Shown here piece by piece: positions 44,700-52,557 of a stretch of 64,000 nt of DNA. The stretch comes from Sorangium aterium (GTDB lineage: Bacteria > Myxococcota_A > Polyangia > Polyangiales > Polyangiaceae), in assembly GCF_028368935.1 (NCBI RefSeq), contig NZ_JAQNDK010000001.1, positions 2,914,001 to 2,978,000 of the forward strand, in the 5' to 3' direction. The notes beneath the pieces are model-generated. The model had not been told where the DNA came from. It saw only the letters and a program-made list of their open reading frames with translations, and did not search any database. Within the stretch, counting starts at the first letter, position 1. Each line of letters opens with the position of its first letter. A program made the translations under genes and the position numbers.

Positions 44700-46184
44700 C
44701 TACTCACGCGCCGGGATGCGGAAGACGAATCCGCTCGTGCTCGGCGACGCGACGGGACCCGAGCCGACGTCGATGGAACCGTAGAAGGTGCCGGCGACCC
44801 AGAGCGTGCCGCCGGAGGTGAGCGCCATGCCTTCGGAGGAGCCGGCGCTCGACGGGTAACGGTGGAGCGCCGTGACCTCCGAGGACGCGCTCGCGCGCAG
44901 CGCGAACGGGGTGTAGTCGAAGGTGACGAGATCATCGTAGCGACCCGCCGCGTAGACGCCGCCCGCCATGTCGGGCGCGAGGCCGTACATCGTGCCGCTC
45001 GGCTCCGGCGTGATCACCCACTCGGCGGTCCCGCTCTCCGTGAGCTTCGCGACGAACGGCGCGCCCTCGAGGTCCGCGTCCACCGTCGTCCCGAGCACAT
45101 CGCTCTCGCCGCTCACCGTGCCTGCGAGGAAGGTGCCCTCACCGACGGCGATCTCGTTGCCCATGTCGAACACCGGCCCGCCGAAGCGCCGCGCGAACCG
45201 GCCCTCCCCCGCGCTCGAGAAGCGGGCGATGAAGCCCATCATCGTCGAGCCGGCAGGCAGCGACAGCGCTGTGCCGTCGATGCTCAGCGCCCCGTCGGCG
45301 TAGCCCGTGATCGACACGTCGCCGCCCTCGTGGACGGCGATGCCGGCCACGGCGCTGCCGGCGCCGCCGGCGTTGTTGAACACCTTGGCCCAGGCGACGT
45401 CGCCGCCCGGCGTGAGCTTCAGGAGGAACGGGGACTCGCCATCCACCGCAAGGAGGCCATCGCCAAAGTCGATATCGTCGTCGACATAGCCACCCACGTA
45501 CACATTGCCCGTGGCGTCGGTCGCGATCGCAAAGCAGCGATCCGCGGCCGTCGAGGCGAAGCGCTTCGCCCAGAGCACGTTGCCGTCGGCGTCGAGCTTG
45601 GCCACCATCGCGTCGGGATCTTCCGTCGCGCCGGACAGCGTCATGCCCCCGATCGTGACCTCGCCATAGAGCTCGCCCGCGATGAGCACATTGCCCGCTC
45701 GGTCGACGGTCACGGCCGTCGCCGAGGATTGCTGTGCCGTGACGATCGGCGCCGACCAGAGGAGATCGCCCTCGGGATCGAGGCGGATGAGGAACGCTCC
45801 CAGCTTGGTGATCGTCCGGTCGCCCAGCGTGATCTCGCCGAACCCCTCGCCGCTCACGTAGGCGCCGCCGTCGTCGGCTCCGGCGATCGCGATGTGAAAC
45901 ACCATGTTGGTCGTCTCCCCCGCCGGGTGGAGGAAGAGGGCGTCTGGCGCAGCGAGATCGACGCCGACGCCCGATCCTCCACCGGTCGCGTCGCCCCCGG
46001 CCCCCGCGCCGCCACCGCCGCCGGTACTGGCGGCCTCGCCGCCCGCGCCGCCGCCGCCGCCGCCGCTGCCCGCGGTCGCCGCGGCGGCCCCCCCGGCTCC
46101 GCCCCCTCCCGGGCCGGACGGATCGACGTCGTCACCACACGCCGCGCACAGGAGCCCCAGAGTCAACCAGGTCAAGATTCGCAT
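44700..46184 (-). CDS. Beta-propeller lipoprotein with SBBP-like repeats
   Basis: A 494-residue predicted lipoprotein (lipobox LLCAAC at about residue 15), followed by a Gly/Ala linker of about 55 residues. The mature part has repeated propeller-like units of about 50 residues, each with GG-D/G-YVSG and a hydrophobic strand: IAIAGADDGGAYVSGEGFGEITLG, AVTVDRAGNVLIAGELYGEVTIG, AIATDATGNVYVGGYVDDDIDFG, GIAVHEGGDVSITGYADGALSIDG, GLAPDMAGGVYAAGRYDDLVTFD and ALTSGGTLWVAGTFYGSIDVG. These resemble SBBP beta-propeller repeats of myxobacterial surface proteins. The ATG at 46184 is supported by the signal peptide. It faces the lactonase-like gene. Confidence 0.8.
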   Translation of the reverse strand: MRILTWLTLGLLCAACGDDVDPSGPGGGGAGGAAAATAGSGGGGGGAGGEAASTGGGGGAGAGGDATGGGSGVGVDLAAPDALFLHPAGETTNMVFHIAIAGADDGGAYVSGEGFGEITLGDRTITKLGAFLIRLDPEGDLLWSAPIVTAQQSSATAVTVDRAGNVLIAGELYGEVTIGGMTLSGATEDPDAMVAKLDADGNVLWAKRFASTAADRCFAIATDATGNVYVGGYVDDDIDFGDGLLAVDGESPFLLKLTPGGDVAWAKVFNNAGGAGSAVAGIAVHEGGDVSITGYADGALSIDGTALSLPAGSTMMGFIARFSSAGEGRFARRFGGPVFDMGNEIAVGEGTFLAGTVSGESDVLGTTVDADLEGAPFVAKLTESGTAEWVITPEPSGTMYGLAPDMAGGVYAAGRYDDLVTFDYTPFALRASASSEVTALHRYPSSAGSSEGMALTSGGTLWVAGTFYGSIDVGSGPVASPSTSGFVFRIPARE

Positions 46185-46396
46185 CCACGCACCGTAGACG
46201 AGCGGAGCTCGCCCTCGGGCGTCATTCACGCTCCGGCGCTGGACAGAGCACGTTCGCCACGCCGGATACCGCTGAAGTTTATCAACGCGGATAGAACCAA
46301 CAGGGACAGACGCGCGCCGGCGCTCTATCTCGGTCTGTTTCGAGGGTCTGAGCCTGTGTGCACGAGGATGCGCGGCGAGCGACGCGCCGCCGTGGA

Positions 46397-47128
46397 TCAC
46401 CGCCCGAAATGGCGCTTCGGCTCCTCCCCCGCCTTCCGCAGCACCACGATCTTCCCCGTCGGCGTCCCCACGGTCTTCACGAAGGCGGCCCGCTGTCGCT
46501 CGAGGACCCAGCTCGCCTCGGCGAGCTCCTCCTCGGCGCGCTGGCCCTTCACCAGCAGCACGATCCCGTTGGGCCGCACGAAGGGCACCGTCAGGGGGAT
46601 CAGCATGACGAGGCGCCCCACCGCGCGCGCCGTCACCGCGTCGAACGCGCCGCGGAGATCGCCCTTGCCGAGCTGCTCGGCGCGCTCGGCGCGCACCGAC
46701 ACGTTGGTGAGCCCGAGGCCCGCGGCCACCGCGGCGAGGAACGAAGCCTTCTTCTGCGTCGCCTCCACCAGAGTCACCTTCAGATCGGGCCGAGCGATGG
46801 CGAGCGGAAGGCCGGGGAGGCCCCCGCCCGAGCCGATGTCGGCGAGGCGCGCCCCCGCGCTCAGCTCCTCCAGGAGGGGCACGAGCGTGAGCGAATCGAG
46901 GATGTGTTTCTCCCAGACCTCGACCGGATCCGTGATCGAGGTGAGGTTCATCAGCTCGTTCATCGCGAGCAAGCGCGCGAGGTAGTCGCCGAGCTTGGCG
47001 ATCACCGCGGCGTCGAGGGTGACGCCGATCGCCGCGAGGCGCTCCGCGAAGCCCTCCGGAGGCGTGAGCGGAGCGGGAGCCGGCAGCGGGAGAGGAGCGC
47101 GTTCGTCAGGGGGCATGGAGGTCCGCAC
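46397..47128 (-). CDS. rsmG: 16S rRNA (guanine527-N7)-methyltransferase
   Basis: RsmG (GidB), which methylates G527 of 16S rRNA using S-adenosylmethionine. Motifs are present: LLAMNELMNLTSITDPVEVWEKHILDSL, the SAM-binding ADIGSGGGLPGLPLAI, VTLVEATQKKASFL, AFDAVTARAVGRL and the C-terminal ILLVKGQ. The 243-residue length is near the family usual. The start GTG at 47126-47128 is chosen for its nearby TAGGGT; the ATG at 47116 removes four residues. In many deltaproteobacteria rsmG lies next to parA/parB, but the neighbours here are a propeller gene and a VOC gene, so the local order is rearranged. Confidence 0.9.
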   Translation of the reverse strand: MRTSMPPDERAPLPLPAPAPLTPPEGFAERLAAIGVTLDAAVIAKLGDYLARLLAMNELMNLTSITDPVEVWEKHILDSLTLVPLLEELSAGARLADIGSGGGLPGLPLAIARPDLKVTLVEATQKKASFLAAVAAGLGLTNVSVRAERAEQLGKGDLRGAFDAVTARAVGRLVMLIPLTVPFVRPNGIVLLVKGQRAEEELAEASWVLERQRAAFVKTVGTPTGKIVVLRKAGEEPKRHFGR

Positions 47129-47299
47129 ACCCTAGCAAGCTCCCGCCCGTGAAGCGCCGCAATCCTCGCGCTCGCCCTCCCCGCTCGCTCCGAGTCCGTC
47201 CTGATTTTTCTCCAGGATCACCGCGCAGAGCTCCAGGCCGATGCCCTCGCGATCCTCCTCGGTGATCGCCCCCGCCGGGTAGCCGGCCACGACGGCATC

Positions 47300-47354
47300 G
47301 CCCTTCTCCCGCGCCCCGGAGGCGGATCGCTACATCGCCGAGAGGCGCCTCTGC
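47300..47354. repeat. Copy 2 of the 55-bp dispersed repeat
   Basis: This copy overlaps the 3' end of the VOC gene (stop codon at 47330-47332) and 30 bp past it. It is exact to copy 1 over 21 bp (47334-47354), with the palindrome AGAGGCGCCTCT at 47341-47352. A partial duplication of the VOC gene end explains it best. Confidence 0.65.
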
Positions 47355-47788
47355 AGCTCTTCGGGAGAGACGTCCTCGATCCGGCTCGCGAAGGACCAGC
47401 GATGGCCGTACGGATCGCGGAGCCAGGCCGTCCGGTCTCCGAACGGCTTGTCCTGCGGCGGGCGATCGATGGTCGCGCCTGCCGCCGCGGCCTGCGCGAC
47501 GAGCGCGTCGACGTCCTCCACGTAGACGACGACGGCCGGGCTGCTGCCTCCCAGCGTCTCGGGGCTGACGGCGCCGAGCTCGGGATACTCGTCCGACAGG
47601 AAGAACCGGGCGGGGCCGATGGACAGCTCGGCGTGCCCGATCCGCCCGTCGGGCATCGGAATGCGCGAGTCCTCGCGCGCGCCGAACGCGCGCTTGTAGA
47701 ACTCGATGGCTTCCGCGGCGCTCCGCGCGCTCAGGTAGGGAAAGCACGTCTGACCTTCCGGGACGGGGTGGACCTTGCTCTTCGTCAT
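47330..47788 (-). CDS. VOC family (glyoxalase/PhnB-like) protein
   Basis: A 152-residue vicinal-oxygen-chelate fold protein of the PhnB/DUF1428-like group: an N-terminal beta-alpha unit TCFPYLSARSAAEAIEFYKRAFGA, DGRIGHAELSIGPARFFLSDEYPE, VVVYVEDVDALVAQAAAAGA and the closing LRDPYGHRWSFASRIEDVSPEELQRRL. Family members bind a metal or small ligands; the metal residues cannot be confirmed by eye, so whether it is an enzyme, an antibiotic-binding protein or an epimerase is open. AGGAGCGCGACG before the ATG at 47788 is a good site. Its 3' end carries the dispersed repeat. It is divergent from the ArsR-type regulator. Confidence 0.85.
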   Translation of the reverse strand: MTKSKVHPVPEGQTCFPYLSARSAAEAIEFYKRAFGAREDSRIPMPDGRIGHAELSIGPARFFLSDEYPELGAVSPETLGGSSPAVVVYVEDVDALVAQAAAAGATIDRPPQDKPFGDRTAWLRDPYGHRWSFASRIEDVSPEELQRRLSAM

Positions 47789-47929
47789 CGTCGCGCTCCT
47801 TCGTGCTCGTGTCGGATGGTTGGCGCTCATCCTGGAGCATCGCGCCGACCGCGTATTGGACGAAATTTACCTGCGGGCCCGGCAGCGCGGGCTTGATCAC
47901 GCGTAACACATCGGTTACACATCACGCCG

Positions 47930-48307
47930 ATGGACGCCGTTGCCCAGGCGCTGGCGGATCCGATCCGGCGGGAGATCCTGCGGATGCTGCGCGATCGCAC
48001 CGCCACGGCGGGCGCCATCGCCGGCGCGTTTCCGGTCAGCCGCCCGGCGGTCAGCCGACACCTGCGCGTGCTGCGCGAGGCGGGCCTGGTGCGCGACGCC
48101 CAGTGCGGTCGCGAGCGCGAGTACCGCCTCGAGCTCGGTGCGCTGGCCGAGATCGAGGCGTTCCTGCGAGATCTGCACGCGGCGAGCCCGTGGCACCGCC
48201 GGTTCGACGCGCTCGAGACCGAGGTGCGCCGCGTCGGCCGGCAGCGGCGCATGGCGACCGCCCCCCCGTCCCGCGACGAAGCGAAACGAAGGAAGGAGAC
48301 CGCATGA
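47930..48307 (+). CDS. ArsR-family transcriptional regulator
   Basis: A 125-residue winged-helix protein of the ArsR/SmtB group: AVAQALADPIRREILRMLRDR, the recognition region VSRPAVSRHLRVLREAGLVRD, and the wing REREYRLELGAL. The metal-binding cysteine cluster ELCVCDL typical of metal sensors is missing, so it belongs to the non-metal subgroup often paired with SRPBCC proteins. The C-terminal 40 residues are basic and disordered. Its end overlaps the SRPBCC gene (ATGA, 4 bp), so the two are translated together. The start at 47930 follows a TTACACATCACGCCG tract with no clear site; the first ten residues match the family start. Confidence 0.9.
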   Translation: MDAVAQALADPIRREILRMLRDRTATAGAIAGAFPVSRPAVSRHLRVLREAGLVRDAQCGREREYRLELGALAEIEAFLRDLHAASPWHRRFDALETEVRRVGRQRRMATAPPSRDEAKRRKETA

Positions 48308-48807
48308 GCCCCCGACCCACAGGCCGCGTCCGAAGCACGGCGACAGGCGCCGATCTCGTCATCACGCGCAGCTTTCGCGCCCCCATCGAGGATGTCTGGC
48401 AGAGCGTCACCGCCTCCGAGAGCACGGCGCGCTGGATCGGCCCGTGGGAGGGCGAGGCGGGGCCCGGCAAGACGGTGCGCCTTCAGATGACGTTCGAGCA
48501 GGGGGCGCCGTGGTGTGACCTCTCGATCGACACGTGCGAGCCGCCGCGTCGCCTCGCGCTCTCGGCCAAGGACGAGCACGGCGGGTGGCGGTTCGAGCTG
48601 TCGCTCGCGGCGAAGGGCGAGATCACCGAGCTCACCTTCATCCAGCGCCTCGCCGATCCAGCGCTCGCCGGCGATGTCGGGCCGGGCTGGGAGTATTACC
48701 TCGACATGCTCGTCGCCTCCAGGCTCGGCGAGCCGCTGCCCAGCTTCGCCGACTACTATCCTGCGCAGCGCGACTACTACCTCGGCGACGCGCGCACGGA
48801 GGCGTAG
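48304..48807 (+). CDS. SRPBCC (AHSA1-type) ligand-binding protein
   Basis: A 167-residue START-like fold protein of the AHSA1/Aha1 group: DLVITRSFRAPIEDVWQSVT at the start, SESTARWIGPWEGEAGPG, the strands VRLQMTFEQGAPWCDLSI and LALSAKDEHGGWRFELSLAAK, TELTFIQRLADP and the C-terminal helix GPGWEYYLDMLVASRLG. The family forms a hydrophobic pocket for ligands or acts as a cochaperone-like domain. Coupling with the ArsR gene through ATGA suggests that the regulator controls it or that the two act in one response. Its stop codon is 17 bases before the end of the convergent propeller gene. Confidence 0.85.
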   Translation: MSPRPTGRVRSTATGADLVITRSFRAPIEDVWQSVTASESTARWIGPWEGEAGPGKTVRLQMTFEQGAPWCDLSIDTCEPPRRLALSAKDEHGGWRFELSLAAKGEITELTFIQRLADPALAGDVGPGWEYYLDMLVASRLGEPLPSFADYYPAQRDYYLGDARTEA

Positions 48808-48824
48808 CGCGCCGGCGCTCGGGC

Positions 48825-49850
48825 TCACCTCAGCTCGTAGACGTCGACCGTGTCCACCATCACATGGGGCACGAGGACGCGCCCGCGCTTCGTGTCGTAA
48901 CCGATATCCGCGGGCGTCTTCTGCTCGGGAATCGCGACCTCGAAGGTCCCGCCGAGCTTCCCGCGAAGCACCGCCGAAGCATCGTGGCTGGTCACGAGGA
49001 GCGAGTCTCCGAGGGAGATCAGGCCATCGAGGCGGCCGCCGGGCGCCGTGGTGGTCACGTCCTGCTTGGCGCCCTTCTCGTCGAGGCGGAAGACCTCGGG
49101 AGCGCCGCTCGCGCAAACCACGAGCCCTTTGTCGGTCCACGCGAGGCCGTTCGGCATGTGCAGATCGGTGGTCTTCACCAGCGCCCTGGCCTTGCCCTTC
49201 TCGATGACGTACATGGCGTCGCTCGACGTCGCCTCGAGGTTGCCCGTCGCGCCGATCTTGAAGCCGGAGTCGGACACGTAGACCTTGCCGTCCGGAGCCG
49301 CCGCGATGTCGTTCAGCAACGTCGTACCGGGGATAACGATATCCCCCTTCGGCGCCCCGGTCTTGAGGTCGAACATCCGGACGGTCGTGAGATCGGCCAC
49401 GTAGAGCACGCCCTTCGCGATCGCCGTGCCTGTCGGCGCGTCGAGCTTGACCTTGTCCTTGCCGCCCTCGATCCACTTCAGGTTCGTCACCTGACCGTCG
49501 GGCGAGAGGACGGAGATGAAGCCGTTGTTGTCCCTGTCGTCCGGATTGCCGTTGATGTTCGAAACGAGGTAGCGGTCGTTGTCCGCGTCGTAGAGCACGC
49601 TCTCCGGCTTGGCGAAGCCGGTGTACCTGGCGACAGGGCTCGGCACGGCGAGCTTGTGCGGCTCGGGCGCCGCCGTCGACGCCGCAGGGGCAGCCGGAGC
49701 CGCAGGCGGGGGCTCGACGCTATTTGTCGCGACGGGCGCGGCGGAAGCGGAGGCCGCCGGTGCCAGCGCGGGCGGCGGGGTCTCCCCCCCGCAGGAAACC
49801 ATCGCGGCCGCAGCGGCGATGGAGGCGAAAATGCCACGGGATCGTGCCAC
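48825..49850 (-). CDS. Exported SMP-30/NHL-like propeller lipoprotein
   Basis: A 341-residue lipoprotein (lipobox MVSC) with an Ala/Pro linker to about residue 55. It is followed by a six-bladed propeller of the SMP-30/gluconolactonase or NHL type: FAKPESVLYDADNDRYLVSN, NGFISVLSPDGQVTNL, PTGTAIAKGVLYVADLTTVRMFD, LLNDIAAAPDGKVYVSDSGF, MPNGLAWTDKGLVVCASG and PADIGYDTKRGRVLVPHV. A metal site resembling SMP-30 cannot be fixed by eye. The GTG at 49850 is selected because GGAGG lies 7 bases upstream; the ATG at 49880 would add ten residues with no site. It is monocistronic. Confidence 0.8.
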   Translation of the reverse strand: MARSRGIFASIAAAAAMVSCGGETPPPALAPAASASAAPVATNSVEPPPAAPAAPAASTAAPEPHKLAVPSPVARYTGFAKPESVLYDADNDRYLVSNINGNPDDRDNNGFISVLSPDGQVTNLKWIEGGKDKVKLDAPTGTAIAKGVLYVADLTTVRMFDLKTGAPKGDIVIPGTTLLNDIAAAPDGKVYVSDSGFKIGATGNLEATSSDAMYVIEKGKARALVKTTDLHMPNGLAWTDKGLVVCASGAPEVFRLDEKGAKQDVTTTAPGGRLDGLISLGDSLLVTSHDASAVLRGKLGGTFEVAIPEQKTPADIGYDTKRGRVLVPHVMVDTVDVYELR

Positions 49851-50007
49851 GAGAAGACCTCCGGGCGGCGAATCTACCACAGCGCCGAGCGCTTGCGGCG
49901 CAGAGTCGATCCATGAGACTCTCCGTGGGGAAGTTCATAAAAGGCGACGATCTGGACAGACCTGGTCCGCCGGCTTCGGTTGACCCATCGGCTGATGGTT
50001 AGGCCTT

Positions 50008-50526
50008 ATGAGTACCACGAGCGAAAAGGCACGGTTGTACGCGGTCGCTGCGCACGGGGACCAGCGGTACGGCGACCGACCGTACTCCTTTCATCTGGAT
50101 GCAGTCGCGGCGCTGGCGGAGCCGTATGGAGAAGAGGCGGTGGTGGTCGCCTACCTGCACGATGTGGCGGAGGACACCGACGTTACGCTCGCGAGCATTG
50201 AAGCGGAGTTCGGATCGCAAGTGGCCACATGCGTGAGTTTGCTCACCGACGAGCCTGGTGCGAATCGCAAGGAGCGGAAAGCAAAAACCTACGCCAAGCT
50301 GGCGCAGGCCCGGGGCGAAATCGAGATCGCGCTCGTCGTGAAAGCGGCGGACCGCCTCGCGAACGTGCGCGCGTGCATCGCTGACCGCAAGGCGAGCCTG
50401 TGGCGGCTCTATCAGGGCGAACAGCAGGCGTTCAAGAAAGCCGCCTTCCGCAGCGGACAATGCGATCCGCTATGGTCGGAGCTTGACCGGCTGCTCGCGG
50501 ATGGAGCCTTCGACGGCCAGGCCTGA
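50008..50526 (+). CDS. Mesh1/RelH-like HD-domain (p)ppGpp hydrolase
   Basis: A 172-residue HD-family phosphohydrolase closely resembling the isolated hydrolase domain of SpoT/RSH enzymes and animal Mesh1. The metal and catalytic residues are in register: HGDQRYGDRPYSFHLDAVA (His29), AYLHDVAEDTDVT (His51, Asp52, Glu56, Asp57), LLTDEPGANRKERKAKTYAKL, and KAADRLANVRA with the closing Asp and Asn. No synthetase or ACT domain is present. A role in removing ppGpp or a related nucleotide is likely. GGTTAGGCC precedes the ATG at 50008. It is monocistronic and its GC content is lower than that of its neighbours. Confidence 0.8.
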   Translation: MSTTSEKARLYAVAAHGDQRYGDRPYSFHLDAVAALAEPYGEEAVVVAYLHDVAEDTDVTLASIEAEFGSQVATCVSLLTDEPGANRKERKAKTYAKLAQARGEIEIALVVKAADRLANVRACIADRKASLWRLYQGEQQAFKKAAFRSGQCDPLWSELDRLLADGAFDGQA

Positions 50527-50684
50527 CCCCTCCCTCGAGCGGGCAGATCGCGGCAAGCCGGGCCCTGCCGCTCCTGTCGAACGTTAGCGAGATTCGAGAG
50601 CGCATTCTGCCTCGCGTCAGCCACCGCGATGAGCTCCGTGGCATCTATCTGGAGAGCGCGCTCCCCGGGCGCGGCTGTCCCCCT

Positions 50685-52070
50685 TCAGAACGAGGCATCG
50701 AGCTGGAGGCGACCGACGTGGCGGGCATCGGCGCCTTCCTTGCCGAAGATGTAGAAATAATCGCCCTGGAGCTTCAGCGCATAGCCGTTCAGGTACACAT
50801 TGAGCCCGCCGCCGACCTGCTTGCCCTGCGCGTCGACGAGATCGACGAGCTTCGGATCGGTGCCGCGCTCCGCGAAGATCTGGTCCCAGCGCGCGGCGAC
50901 CTCGACCCGGTCGGTCAGCAGGTAGCCCGCCTGGGCGAAGTAGCCGTAACCCGATCGGGTCCACTCCCGCACGGTCGCGCCGTCGACCTCGCCCTCGAAG
51001 GAGTCCTTCTTGGCGTGGCGCACGACGGCCTCGGCCGAGAGCGAGAAGCCGGCATATTTGAAGACGAGATCGGCCGCGCCGTGCAGGTAGTCGGCCGCGC
51101 CGAGCGTGAGCGTCGTGCCAAAGGTGCTGTTCTGGCGGTTGGTCTGGTGGTTGTAGGCGCCCGTGACGCCCACCGCGAGCCGGGGCTTCGCCTCGCGCGC
51201 GAGGTCGGCGTCCTGATCGTCGTCGAACGCGCCGAACGGGCGGACGGCGAGCCGCGCCACCGCGAGCGGGCCGTGCTTCTGGCCGCCGAAGCGATTGCGC
51301 CCCTCGCCGCCGCCGACGAAGAGGTTGTACGACAGCTTGCCTCCGAAGCCGAAGAGATCGGGCGACGAGAACATCAGGCCGACGTCGCGATCGAGGTTGA
51401 ACTCGCGGACGGCGATCGGGCGATCGGTCTGCTGGAGGGAGGGCTCGCGCAGGGTCCGCGCCCGGTTGAACGGGGTGAGGAACTGGCCAACACGCACGTT
51501 GAGATCGCGGATCCCTGTGTACTCGATGAAGGCGTCCAAGATGGGAGAAGGGCTGTCCTTCTCGAAATCGTTGCCTCCGAAGGCGAGCTGCACGTTGTAC
51601 TTGAGATCGGGCGTGAGGACATGCCCGCTCGTCGTGAGGCGCACCGTCCTCACGTTGATCTCGTGCGTATCGTCCTCTCCCGTGTGCGTGATGGTCTCGC
51701 GGACCTGCAGGCGGGCCCGGATCGTGGACGAGAACTTGTCGTCCGCCGTCTTGACGGTGAAGCCCTTTCCAGCAGCCGCCGTCACCTTGACGCCGCTGCC
51801 CTTGTCCTTCTCCGCGCTGGCCCGCTCCTCGGCGGCCGCCTTGCGCTCGGCCTCGAGGCGCTCGAGCAGCGCGCGCTGCTGCTGCTCGAGCTCTTCAACG
51901 CGGCGACTCAGCGGCTCGACGCCGGCCGCCGCCGCGGTCTCCTGCGGCGCCGGGGCCTGGGGCGGCGCCGCGGGCTGAGCGGACGCCTGGAAGGGGAGAG
52001 CGGCGGCGGCGAACGAGAGCGCCGCTGCCGCGCGGACCGTGTGCGACTTCTTTCCGTTGATCGATTTCAA
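50685..52070 (-). CDS. Phosphate-selective porin O/P family protein
   Basis: A 461-residue outer-membrane porin. The signal peptide ends near ASAQP (residue 31). Residues 40-90 form a coiled coil (RRVEELEQQQRALLERLEAERKAA) and residues 105-461 a beta-barrel of the OprO/OprP type: FKYNVQLAF-like strands, DAFIEYTGIRDLNVRVGQFLTPFNR, DRDVGLMFSSPDLF, FAQAGYLLTDRVEVAARWDQIF and the terminal LQLDASF with aromatic end. The function is likely anion uptake across the outer membrane. The TTG at 52068-52070 is chosen as start since GAGGAAC is at good spacing and the ORF upstream reads Arg-rich sequence. Confidence 0.8.
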   Translation of the reverse strand: MKSINGKKSHTVRAAAALSFAAAALPFQASAQPAAPPQAPAPQETAAAAGVEPLSRRVEELEQQQRALLERLEAERKAAAEERASAEKDKGSGVKVTAAAGKGFTVKTADDKFSSTIRARLQVRETITHTGEDDTHEINVRTVRLTTSGHVLTPDLKYNVQLAFGGNDFEKDSPSPILDAFIEYTGIRDLNVRVGQFLTPFNRARTLREPSLQQTDRPIAVREFNLDRDVGLMFSSPDLFGFGGKLSYNLFVGGGEGRNRFGGQKHGPLAVARLAVRPFGAFDDDQDADLAREAKPRLAVGVTGAYNHQTNRQNSTFGTTLTLGAADYLHGAADLVFKYAGFSLSAEAVVRHAKKDSFEGEVDGATVREWTRSGYGYFAQAGYLLTDRVEVAARWDQIFAERGTDPKLVDLVDAQGKQVGGGLNVYLNGYALKLQGDYFYIFGKEGADARHVGRLQLDASF

Positions 52071-52557
52071 GCGCGTTGTTCCTCGAATCAAACCAGCTGC
52101 TGACGGCGCACGGCGCTCTACGCGCGGCGCGCACGGCCGGCACCGGCCGCCGGCGCGAAGGCACACCACGCCCTCGCAGGCGGCGGACCATCGCTCCCCG
52201 GCCTGCGCTCGGCGTCCCACGGACGACGCGCAGACGAGAGGCCGCGATCAGGAGCACCCGGCTGGGCAGCAGCGACGCCAGCAGGGAACCACCGAGGTCG
52301 TCATCCAATATAACGGACGAAAATCCATGTCAAGGCATGGATCGCGATCACAAAAATCCGCAAATGCGGGCTCCCTCACCATCCAACGGGCCTTGGAACA
52401 TCCATCATACCGGACACCCGGAGCGGGCGGCGCCTTCGGCCGGCGAGGGCCCGGGATCGCGCGAAAGGGTTTCAACCGACCGCGAGGCAACTAAGATGGC
52501 CCCGACGCACGCACGAGGCGCTCCGATCGGCGCCCCGCCGCGGTGCGTAGGGATCTC
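52071..52557. promoter_or_regulatory. Control region of the kinase-FGE gene with palindromes
   Basis: A 487-bp gene-free region. Bases 52290-52430 are AT-richer than the surroundings. Two abutting palindromes are seen: ATCCATG-6 nt-CATGGAT (52323-52342) and GATCGCGATC (52340-52349). The first also overlaps a possible promoter (CCAATATAACGG, 52305-52316). It separates the divergent porin and kinase genes and could serve both. Confidence 0.45.
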
